From assembly GCA_934725835.1 (NCBI GenBank), contig CAKVCR010000026.1, positions 1 through 16,966 of the forward strand: 16,966 nucleotides of DNA, in the 5' to 3' direction. A model generated the notes under the pieces. It searched no databases and had not been told where the DNA came from. It worked only from the letters and a program-made list of their open reading frames with translations. This document shows, piece by piece, positions 7,193-13,628 of this stretch (positions are counted from its first letter, which is position 1; each line of letters starts with the position of its first letter). The translations under genes and the position numbers were made by a program. This DNA comes from an uncultured Odoribacter sp. (GTDB lineage Bacteria > Bacteroidota > Bacteroidia > Bacteroidales > Marinifilaceae).

Positions 7193-7359
7193 CTATATGA
7201 CTTGCACAATCAGTTCAAAGTTAGTATTTAAACTGATTGTTATACTCTTTCCATTGGCAAGTGCTTTAAAATCAACACTTTCATCCAATACTTTTTTTTC
7301 AAATCACGTGCAACAGCAGAGCCTTTTTTTCTTGGTACTATACCATCAACTATTTTCAA
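7193..7359 (-). pseudogene. Small broken ORF downstream of fic
   Basis: Reading - from TTG at 7359 (KIVDGIVPRKKGSAVARDL) the frame enters a run of eight A (7292-7299 as T on +) and goes out of phase. One extra A would join it to VLDESVDFKALANGKSITIS and on to NTNFELIVQVI and a TAG at 7193-7195, about 55 aa in all. The first codon is TTG where ATG would fit (TTGAAAATAGTTGATGG). The two halves look like one protein, so this is either a pseudogene, a phase-variable small gene or an assembly error in a homopolymer. It overlaps the fic 3' end by 14 bp. The family is not recognised. Confidence 0.45.
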
Positions 7360-8425
7360 ACGGAAAGAATTTCCTTAATATAATCCATCGACCTGATTTC
7401 TGTGAACCTTCGCGGGCTATGAGGTTTTCTTCTTGCAATTTCTTTAGGTGTTTTAATATAGCACTTCTGTTGATGTTTAGCTTATTTGCAATCTCCCTTG
7501 AGGTGATGTTGGCATTTCCGGCTATCAGTCGGAGGATAGCGTTTCTTGTTTCTGGACCACCTTTCTGGACCACCTCTTTGTTTTCTGGACCACCTTTCTG
7601 GGCCACCTTGTTTTCATTGATAATAATGTCTTCTGCCATTGATTTTTTGAATATCTCAATCTCGTTGCGCAGGTTCTTGCTATGCTCTTGAAGCATAAAT
7701 TGCTGAAAAGGAGCTGTTGTTTCTTCTTCGCACGATTGGTTGAGAGCCTCGATATATGCAGCTTTGTCTTCCTTCAAAACCTTTGTAGGAATGAGCCCAA
7801 ACTCAAATTGCAGATAGTTCATTACGAGTCGCGACATTCTTCCGTTGCCATCCACCCAAGGATGAATGGTAACGAGAAGGTTATGGGCATCAAAACTCAG
7901 GCGATAAGCCTCTATGTCATCAGCTTTCTTGATGAGAGCCTCGCGCCGCTGGTTGATATGCTCACATAGCTCTTTTAGCTTCATCGGCACTTTACGATAG
8001 TCCATGTAGGAACGTCCGCCAGGTCCTGCAGTTACTCCACATAGTCTCAAGTCGCCTTTAGAAGAGTCGAACTCACCTCCCAAGGTGCAATAGTGGCTAC
8101 CCGTGTTTCTCATCACTATAGCCGAGAGTTGTTGCAGCATTTCTATAGTAAATGGCTTATGCTCCTTTGCCCACTTGATAGACAGTTCGTAAGCTCGTTT
8201 CAAGTCGAGGTTCATAAGTTGCTCCACCATTGGCTTACCTTTGGCAGAAATACCTTCATCGAAGAGTAGCATATTCTCTATCTCTGTCACCGTAGAGCCC
8301 TCGATGGCTGTAGAGTGAGTAATGATAGAATACAAATAGAACTTTTGATAGTCTATCTGATTGGCTATTCCCAACTGGTGATATTCTTTCAGAACCGCTA
8401 AGAGTTCGTTGATATATTGCTTCAT
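7346..8425 (-). CDS. Fic-family protein adenylyltransferase with C-terminal winged HTH
   Basis: 359 aa. The Fic core motif is HPWVDGNGRMSR (188-199): H188 is the catalytic base, D192 sits in the acidic position, and the GNGR loop binds the nucleotide phosphates. Such enzymes transfer AMP (sometimes other groups) to hydroxyls of target proteins. An N-terminal inhibitory-helix motif (S/T)xxxE(G/N) is present as S38-TAI-E42-G43, placing it with self-inhibited Fic proteins that carry the helix at the N terminus. A linker with two copies of QKGGPE(N/T) (about 276-292) leads to a winged helix (about 293-350, ITSREIANKLNINRSAILKHL), suggesting DNA binding or autoregulation. Target unknown. The XRE remnant just upstream suggests a former two-gene unit. 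Confidence 0.92.
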   Translation of the reverse strand: MKQYINELLAVLKEYHQLGIANQIDYQKFYLYSIITHSTAIEGSTVTEIENMLLFDEGISAKGKPMVEQLMNLDLKRAYELSIKWAKEHKPFTIEMLQQLSAIVMRNTGSHYCTLGGEFDSSKGDLRLCGVTAGPGGRSYMDYRKVPMKLKELCEHINQRREALIKKADDIEAYRLSFDAHNLLVTIHPWVDGNGRMSRLVMNYLQFEFGLIPTKVLKEDKAAYIEALNQSCEEETTAPFQQFMLQEHSKNLRNEIEIFKKSMAEDIIINENKVAQKGGPENKEVVQKGGPETRNAILRLIAGNANITSREIANKLNINRSAILKHLKKLQEENLIAREGSQKSGRWIILRKFFPFENS

Positions 8426-8472
8426 AGTGATACGAATTTTGTTCTACGCTTGCAAAACGCTGATACTACTTA

Positions 8473-8571
8473 TTATGTAGTAGATGCCACACCGAGAGCT
8501 TCAGCCAACCACTTGTTTGACTTCTGCTTTTCTGCAAGCATCACTTTGATTCTGTTAATTGGTCTATTCAT
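8473..8571 (-). pseudogene. Truncated XRE-type HTH gene upstream of fic
   Basis: A 32-codon frame reads - from ATG at 8571. Its body NRIKVMLAEKQKSNKWLAE followed by ALGVASTT and TAA closely resembles the start of a common Bacteroides Cro/C1-type HTH family, whose members continue past TTVSKW into the recognition helix. The stop therefore falls inside the HTH and the product should not bind DNA. It ends 47 bp before the fic ATG in the same direction. A TACTAC-N7-GTAGTA inverted repeat (8464-8482) overlaps its stop and might be an operator for the Fic winged helix. The family resemblance is from memory. Confidence 0.6.
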
Positions 8572-8598
8572 TGTTCGACAATTTATTATTACGCAGAC

Positions 8599-8644
8599 CA
8601 AATTTACTAAAGATATTTCGAAAAGCTATCAAAATTCAAAGATA
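8599..8644 (-). promoter_or_regulatory. Candidate -7 boxes for the XRE-remnant/fic transcript
   Basis: The - strand has TATCTTTG (8637-8644) and TAAATTTG (8599-8606), both matching TAnnTTTG, 66 and 28 bp upstream of the remnant's ATG. Neither has a well-placed TTTG at -33. Either could drive a transcript reaching fic, 170-210 bp downstream. Confidence 0.35.
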
Positions 8645-8705
8645 AATATCGGAAATTGTTAAATTTATTAGCGAATACACCACTTTTGCCTCAAAAAAAT
8701 GAAAA

Positions 8706-8798
8706 AAGAGTGATCAAACAAGTATCACCGGAAAACAGGTATTGGAACAGATGGACATCAATTACGACGACTTAAAGGATGGAGACGAATTGCGATAG
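8706..8798 (+). other. Possible coding fragment, unidentified
   Basis: A short + frame ending ITGKQVLEQMDINYDDLKDG and DELR, then TAG (8796-8798), reads like a protein C terminus. It is closed upstream by a stop after only three more codons than shown by AAAAAGAGTGAT, and its only ATG (8751) leaves 15 codons. Probably debris from a lost gene; no family recognised. Confidence 0.25.
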
Positions 8799-8838
8799 GC
8801 CCACTTCAATTCATGACAAATTGATGATAAACATATCT

Positions 8839-8885
8839 CATCTATATATCAAAGATAACAGGTTGTTATCTTTGATATATAGATG
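8839..8885. repeat. Perfect 22-bp-arm palindrome, 3-nt loop
   Basis: Bases 8839-8860 (CATCTATATATC then AAAGATAACA) are the exact reverse complement of 8864-8885, with loop GGT. A shorter outer pair, ATCTCA (8835-8840) with TGAGAT (8906-8911), surrounds it. Each arm holds TATCTTTG on one strand, a -7 promoter match. Neither arm is followed by a clean T run, so it is not a typical terminator. It lies in the divergent gap between the fic unit and the aminotransferase gene, at the border between decayed accessory DNA and intact core genes. Confidence 0.9.
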
Positions 8886-8888
8886 TCT

Positions 8889-8986
8889 TATATTTGACAT
8901 ATATTTGAGATGAAATTATACGGGAGAGAAATAAAGCATAAGACGAGTGATTCTGAGATAACGTATGGACTTTTTTTATACTTTTG
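8889..8986 (+). promoter_or_regulatory. Promoter region of the class IV aminotransferase gene
   Basis: TACTTTTG (8979-8986) matches TAnnTTTG 17 bp before the ATG and is the best candidate. Two further exact matches, TATATTTG at 8889-8896 and 8900-8907, form a direct repeat 11 bp apart, one DNA turn, just after the palindrome. None has a clear TTTG at -33. Confidence 0.45.
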
Positions 8987-9003
8987 CGAGAAACTAGAAG
9001 ATC

Positions 9004-9786
9004 ATGATACTTATAAATAATCAGCCGGACGAAAATAATGCGTTTTCTGAAAAGCTCATTGAAAACGGATTGAGCATTTACGAAGTGATAAGAGTGTTTG
9101 AAGGGCATCCTATCTTTCTGAAAGATAATCTTGTAAGATTAGCTAATTCACTTATCAAATCAAATATTGACATTGATGTCGAAATGTTGAATATACCCGA
9201 GAAGTTGAGACGCTTTATCTCGTTGGAAAACATGACAGAAGGGAATATAAAATATGTATTACACTTCGCTTCGCGGCATCCGGACGAATACATCTTCAGA
9301 ATTCCCCATTCTTATCCGACTGAAGCGCAATACAGAGAAGGGGTTCCAACGATGACGCTACGAGCCATGCGCAAAAATCCCGAGGTTAAATATATCAATG
9401 CAGATTTGCGCACCCAGACCAATCGACTGATTCAAGAAAATCATGTTTACGAGGTGCTGTTGGTGGATAAAGATGGATTTATTACGGAAGGTTCACGTTC
9501 CAACGTATTTTTCATCAAAGGCGAAACGCTTTACACCAGTCCCCTGCAATATGTGTTGCCGGGCACCAGCCGGAAACGTGTCTTCGATTTATGCAAGTCT
9601 CTCCATGTCCGGGTAGTGGAAGAAAGGATTGATTGTAACAGATTAAATGAATACGACATAGCATTTATCACCGGAACTTCTCCTTTAATATTGCCGATTA
9701 ACCGTGTTGACAATATCCGCTATAATGCCGACAATGAGTTCTTACACCGACTGATGAAGTCATATTTTGCACTATTGGAAAGCTAA
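9004..9786 (+). CDS. Class IV (fold type IV) PLP aminotransferase-like enzyme
   Basis: 260 aa, normal for the branched-chain aminotransferase / D-amino-acid transaminase / aminodeoxychorismate lyase superfamily. The PLP lysine is best placed at K129 (VKYINAD): it lies 33 residues before E162, the same gap as between the catalytic lysine and the conserved Glu of E. coli PabC, and is followed by Asn at +3. The cofactor-binding segment ITEGSRSNVFFIKG (160-173) and VLPGTSRKRVFDLC (184-197) are characteristic. The substrate cannot be assigned; there are no folate or branched-chain genes nearby. Cytosolic: no signal peptide. The ATG at 9004 is 17 bp from a -7 box. It ends with TAA at 9784, 105 bp before the next gene. 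Confidence 0.88.
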   Translation: MILINNQPDENNAFSEKLIENGLSIYEVIRVFEGHPIFLKDNLVRLANSLIKSNIDIDVEMLNIPEKLRRFISLENMTEGNIKYVLHFASRHPDEYIFRIPHSYPTEAQYREGVPTMTLRAMRKNPEVKYINADLRTQTNRLIQENHVYEVLLVDKDGFITEGSRSNVFFIKGETLYTSPLQYVLPGTSRKRVFDLCKSLHVRVVEERIDCNRLNEYDIAFITGTSPLILPINRVDNIRYNADNEFLHRLMKSYFALLES

Positions 9787-9854
9787 GTGAATGGTTTAAT
9801 GTTTTTTTAGAAAGAATTCTGATTAATAAAACTCATATTTCGTCATGTTTTTCA

Positions 9855-9862
9855 TACTTTTG
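9855..9862 (+). promoter_or_regulatory. Promoter -7 box for the serine hydrolase-glycerate kinase pair
   Basis: TACTTTTG matches TAnnTTTG 26 bp before the ATG at 9889. No good -33 element is seen. Initiation near 9868 would leave only about 6 nt before the alternative TTG start at 9874, which favours the ATG. Confidence 0.5.
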
Positions 9863-9888
9863 CATAATTCGAATTGATAGAGTGCAAA

Positions 9889-11238
9889 ATGAAATATATA
9901 GCGGTTATTTGTATTGTAATTATCCTTCTGTGGAGTAAGCCCTGGCAATGGTTGGGAGCTTCAACGGAAGCTGATGTCTCCAAAGATTCCTGTGCTTTGA
10001 TGGCACAAAGAAAATTGGCGGATTCTTTGCTATTACTCCCTGCAAATCAGGTGATTAACAATGAAGATTCTGAACTTGAAATGACACGGAAGTTTGACCG
10101 GCTGATTGAAAGGTTTATCAAAAAATGGGAGTTGAAGGGAGTTTCTTTTGCACTGATGAAAGATGACCGGTTGCTTTACAGCAAAGGTTACGGTTATGCA
10201 GACGTTGAAAAGGGTATTCCTATGGACGTCATGCATGTATTTCGCATTGCTTCCATTTCAAAGCTCATTACGGCTGTTGGTATCATGAAGCTGCAGGAAG
10301 AAGGCAAATTGAAGCTGTCAGACTGCGTCTTCGGACCTCAAGGCATCCTCAATGATTCGATTTTCTCTGAAATCAAGGATAAACGCAGCAAAAAGATTAC
10401 GGTAGAGCATCTTTTGCGTCATCAGGGAGGATACACATTGGCATACGGCGACCCGATGTTTAATCCGCTACAGATTGCAGAGAAAATGAATGTCTCCCCT
10501 CCTGCCGATTTGAACACTATGATTCGGTATGTACTTTCCAAACGGTTGCAGTACACGCCCGGAACATCAAGTGCCTATTCAAACATCGGATACGGAATAT
10601 TGTCAAGAGTTATCGAGAAAGCTTCCGGAATGGATTATGAGACATATATCCGCAAGCACATTTTATTGCCTGCAGGATGTTTCGATATGCATTTAGGCAA
10701 AAATCTCTATGAAGAAAAACTGCCCAATGAGGTGAAATATTATGAAGTGCCTAATGCAGAACAAATACCGGCATGCAACGGAAGCGGAGAAATGGCTTTC
10801 AAGAGTAATGGTGGCAATAACATAGAAGAGCTCTATGGTGCAGGGGGTTGGGTTGCCTCACCTTCAGAATTACTTCGCTTTTTGGCAACCATTGATAATA
10901 ATTCATCTATTCCTGATATTCTGACACCGGAATCCATTGAGTATATGACTACTAGGATTGGCCACAGTCTGCCTATCGGGTGGATTGAAACGACCAAGGG
11001 TGGCGATTGGATGCGTACTGGAACTTTGGCCGGGACCAGTGCTTTGATGAAACGGCAAAAAGATGGCTATTCATGGGTATTCCTGACTAATACAAGCAGT
11101 TGGAAAGGCTCACGTTTCCCCAATTATATCAACGGTGCTGTCACTCAGGCAATGGCGACTGTCAAGGAATGGCCGGAACGCGATTTATTTGAAATGCAAA
11201 GCATGGATAATGAAAAACTACTTGTCAATGCTCGCTAG
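9889..11238 (+). CDS. Beta-lactamase-like serine hydrolase (class C/penicillin-binding family)
   Basis: 449 aa from the ATG. A hydrophobic N terminus (about residues 3-15, IAVICIVIILLW) indicates export or membrane anchoring; no lipobox is visible. Family active-site motifs are present in order: SxxK as S122-I-S-K125, YxN as Y230-S-N232, and a third KTG/HxG-like box as R376-TGT followed by LAG. The fold is shared by class C beta-lactamases, DD-peptidases, esterases and peptide hydrolases. Sequence alone does not say which, and antibiotic resistance should not be inferred. The open frame extends to a TTG at 9874, but ATG gives a better leader length. Its last bases overlap the glycerate kinase start, so the two are probably one operon. 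Confidence 0.9.
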   Translation: MKYIAVICIVIILLWSKPWQWLGASTEADVSKDSCALMAQRKLADSLLLLPANQVINNEDSELEMTRKFDRLIERFIKKWELKGVSFALMKDDRLLYSKGYGYADVEKGIPMDVMHVFRIASISKLITAVGIMKLQEEGKLKLSDCVFGPQGILNDSIFSEIKDKRSKKITVEHLLRHQGGYTLAYGDPMFNPLQIAEKMNVSPPADLNTMIRYVLSKRLQYTPGTSSAYSNIGYGILSRVIEKASGMDYETYIRKHILLPAGCFDMHLGKNLYEEKLPNEVKYYEVPNAEQIPACNGSGEMAFKSNGGNNIEELYGAGGWVASPSELLRFLATIDNNSSIPDILTPESIEYMTTRIGHSLPIGWIETTKGGDWMRTGTLAGTSALMKRQKDGYSWVFLTNTSSWKGSRFPNYINGAVTQAMATVKEWPERDLFEMQSMDNEKLLVNAR

Positions 11239-12337
11239 TGTTCAATATATTATATTAGCTCCCAATGCCTTCAAAGGATCGTTGTCGGCAGTGGATTTTT
11301 GCCGTATTTTGTCAAAAACTTTTCAAACCTCCCCTTTTCACACTATACAACTCCCCATGTTTGATGGCGGAGACGGAACTGCGGCTGTCATTTCGTTTTA
11401 CTTACATGCCGTTCCCCATACATTTGTGGCAGAAGATGCCTTGAACAGACCTCATGAAATCACATACTACAGTAAAGGAGATACCGCTATTGTCGACTTG
11501 TCAGACATATGCGGATTGAAATTCTTAAAACCGGAAGAATATGATGTTTTAAATGCGAATACCCGAGGATTGGGCATTGTGCTATTGCATCTGGTTGAGA
11601 AAGGTTATAAGTCAATTATTTTAGGTCTGGGCGGAAGTGCCAGTGTTGACGGAGGTATCGGAGCACTCGAAGCCATGGGTGCAAAAATTACAAGGACAGG
11701 CAGCCAATACCGCAATCCTCTTATAGAATTAGCGGATATTGACACCCAATCACTGAAGGAACGGTTTGCAGATACGGAATTGCTGGTTTTATGCGATGTG
11801 AACAACACATTGTACGGACCTGAGGGTGCTGCCCATATCTTTGCTCCTCAGAAAGGTGCGAATCCGCCGCAAGTGACATTGTTGGAAGAAAAAATGACAC
11901 AATATGCCGGACTGATACAAGCCAAAACAGGAATCAATCCGCAACGTATCGATGGTACAGGAGCTGCCGGTGGAGTTGCTGCAGCATTCCGGACGCTACT
12001 GAATGCATCTCTAATATCCGGAGCTGACTATTGCTTGTTGATTTCCAACTTCTACCATCTGCTACCGAGAGCATTTTGCGTTATCACCGGCGAAGGCAAG
12101 CTCGATAGCCAGAGCCTCTACGGAAAACTACCGGGACGAATTGCTACTCTTTGTAAAAGGTATTCCAAACCTATATATGCAATATCAGGATTGGCAGAGC
12201 AGCCTCTCCCCGATTTTACGGAAGTCTTTACATTAGCCGATTACGCCCCCGATTTACAGGAATCCATCTCTCATCCGAAGGTATATTTACGTCAAATTGC
12301 TAAGGATTTAAAAAAGAATATCGTAAAATCGATATAA
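11228..12337 (+). CDS. Glycerate kinase (GlxK/GarK family)
   Basis: 369 aa. It phosphorylates D-glycerate with ATP, feeding it into lower glycolysis; members of this family usually form 2-phosphoglycerate. Recognisable blocks: ILAPNAFKGSLSA (9-21), PMFDGGDGT (43-51), GLGGSASVDGG (133-143), CDVNNTLYGPEGA (189-201), GTGAAGGVAAAF (243-254) and ITGEGKLDSQSLYGKLPGR (286-304). The frame is open back to 11135, but the family begins just before the APNAFKGS block. The ATG at 11228 (11-bp overlap with the upstream hydrolase) is preferred; the ATG at 11210 is possible. The overlap implies translational coupling. No glyoxylate or tartronate genes lie nearby. Confidence 0.92.
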   Translation: MLASVQYIILAPNAFKGSLSAVDFCRILSKTFQTSPFHTIQLPMFDGGDGTAAVISFYLHAVPHTFVAEDALNRPHEITYYSKGDTAIVDLSDICGLKFLKPEEYDVLNANTRGLGIVLLHLVEKGYKSIILGLGGSASVDGGIGALEAMGAKITRTGSQYRNPLIELADIDTQSLKERFADTELLVLCDVNNTLYGPEGAAHIFAPQKGANPPQVTLLEEKMTQYAGLIQAKTGINPQRIDGTGAAGGVAAAFRTLLNASLISGADYCLLISNFYHLLPRAFCVITGEGKLDSQSLYGKLPGRIATLCKRYSKPIYAISGLAEQPLPDFTEVFTLADYAPDLQESISHPKVYLRQIAKDLKKNIVKSI

Positions 12338-12351
12338 ATTTGCTATTTTCC

Positions 12352-12382
12352 TTTGAGTTTTGATTTCAATTTGCAACTTTTG
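12352..12382 (+). promoter_or_regulatory. buk promoter
   Basis: TTTG (12352-12355), 19 nt, then AACTTTTG (12375-12382), one mismatch from TAnnTTTG, 35 bp upstream of the buk ATG. No terminator is seen before it, so read-through from glycerate kinase is also possible. Confidence 0.6.
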
Positions 12383-12417
12383 TAGTCTAAATTGTATACA
12401 ATCAAAACACATAAATT

Positions 12418-13491
12418 ATGGCATTTAAAATTTTAACAATCAATCCCGGTTCAACTTCTACCAAAATCGCTGTTTTTGAGGATGAAAAAGAAGTTTTCAG
12501 CAAAACATTACGTCACTCTGCAGAAGAATTGAGCCCATTCCAGACGGTAGCATCTCAGTTCCAATTCCGTAAAGATATCATTGTATCTGTTTTGAAAGCA
12601 GAAGGTATCGACATTCATTCTCTGTCCGCAATCGTTGGCAGGGGTGGTCTGGTAAAACCGATTGAATCCGGTATTTACGAAGTGAACGAAGCATTGATTC
12701 GCGACTTGGAACATCCTGTAATGGGCGAACACGCTTCCAACTTAGGCGGTTTGATAGCCCAGGATATTGCCCGCGAAATCAACAACGGCGCTAAAGCATA
12801 TATTACCGACCCGGTAGTGGTAGACGAATTGGAACCGATTGCCCGCCTTTCAGGTCACCCGGCATTGAAACGTGCTTCTATTTTCCACGCATTGAATCAG
12901 AAAATCATTGCTCGTACCTATGCTAAAGAGGTAGGGAAAAGCTACGAAGAGCTGAACCTGATTGTTGCACACATGGGTGGTGGTGTTTCTGTTGGTGCAC
13001 ATTGTCACGGACGTGTTATCGATGTAAACAACGCTTTGGACGGTGACGGTCCTTTCTCTCCGGAACGTTCCGGCGGTCTGCCTACAGGTGCATTGGTAGA
13101 ACTTTGCTACAGCGGCAAATCAAAAGCTGAAGTGAAGAAAATGCTGAAAGGCGAAGGTGGTGTGGTTGCTTACTTGGGCACAAACGACATGCTTGAAGTG
13201 GAAAATAAGGCTATTGCCGACCCGAATTCAGATTATGCAATGGTACAGAATGCTATGTGCTATCAGATTGCCAAAGAAATCGGTGCTATGGCAGCTGTAA
13301 TGAAAGGTAAAGTGGATGCTATTCTATTAACCGGTGGTATTGCTTATGGTAAACCTATCACTAACTATATCCGCGAAATGGTTGAATTCATCGCTCCGGT
13401 GAAGGTATATCCGGGCGAAGATGAAATGCGTGCTTTGGCAATGAACGGCTTGATGGTATTGCGTGGTGAAACGACACCAAAAGTATACTAA
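12418..13491 (+). CDS. buk: Butyrate kinase
   Basis: 357 aa, the usual length. It converts butyryl phosphate (or branched-chain acyl phosphate) plus ADP to the acid plus ATP, the last energy-yielding step of acid fermentation. It belongs to the acetate/butyrate kinase (ASKHA) family: phosphate-1 loop NPGSTSTKIAVF (9-20), HMGGGVSVGAH (185-195), DGDGPFSPERSGGLPTGAL (208-226) and the adenosine loop LLTGGIAYGKPI (303-314). The expected partner, phosphate butyryltransferase, is not adjacent here; upstream is glycerate kinase. It has its own promoter and a strong terminator, so it is probably transcribed alone. Codon use looks that of a well-expressed gene. Confidence 0.96.
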   Translation: MAFKILTINPGSTSTKIAVFEDEKEVFSKTLRHSAEELSPFQTVASQFQFRKDIIVSVLKAEGIDIHSLSAIVGRGGLVKPIESGIYEVNEALIRDLEHPVMGEHASNLGGLIAQDIAREINNGAKAYITDPVVVDELEPIARLSGHPALKRASIFHALNQKIIARTYAKEVGKSYEELNLIVAHMGGGVSVGAHCHGRVIDVNNALDGDGPFSPERSGGLPTGALVELCYSGKSKAEVKKMLKGEGGVVAYLGTNDMLEVENKAIADPNSDYAMVQNAMCYQIAKEIGAMAAVMKGKVDAILLTGGIAYGKPITNYIREMVEFIAPVKVYPGEDEMRALAMNGLMVLRGETTPKVY

Positions 13492-13516
13492 TCAATTAGT
13501 TTTTAATATTAGACTG

Positions 13517-13557
13517 TAACGGGTGCAATGTTCTTTGTACCCGTTATTTTATTTTTT
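13517..13557 (+). terminator. buk terminator
   Basis: A 12-bp stem (13517-13528 with 13535-13546, TAACGGGT...ACCCGTTA plus CAA/TTG, one G-U pair) with loop TGTTCT, followed by TTTTATTTTTT. Confidence 0.93.
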
Positions 13558-13589
13558 GTCGTATAGTCAATGAATTAAAAAGAAAGTAC

Positions 13590-13597
13590 TAATTTTG
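13590..13597 (+). promoter_or_regulatory. Promoter -7 box of the Ca2+ ATPase gene
   Basis: TAATTTTG matches TAnnTTTG 31 bp upstream of the ATG and downstream of the buk terminator. No TTTG at the expected -33 position. Confidence 0.45.
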
Positions 13598-13628
13598 GTG
13601 ATGTAAAAAATGTGACAATATAAAGCAA

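Noticed and set aside
7122..7691. 189-aa + strand frame antisense to the end of fic
   Set aside because: It opposes the winged-helix and linker codons of fic and spans the broken small ORF; hydrophobic, low-complexity shadow with no family features.
8417..8662. 81-aa + strand frame overlapping the fic start
   Set aside because: It is the antisense of the truncated HTH gene, whose - strand peptide matches a known family.
8839..8885. Palindrome as an invertible promoter of the B. fragilis type
   Set aside because: Those switches have inverted repeats separated by roughly 100-200 bp that carry the promoter between them; a 3-nt gap leaves nothing to invert.
9385..9495. Apparent loss of the catalytic lysine in the class IV aminotransferase
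   Set aside because: Aligning on the LRTQTNRL segment suggests Lys is missing, but the gap of 33 residues from K129 to E162 and Asn at +3 match PabC, so K129 is the likely catalytic lysine.
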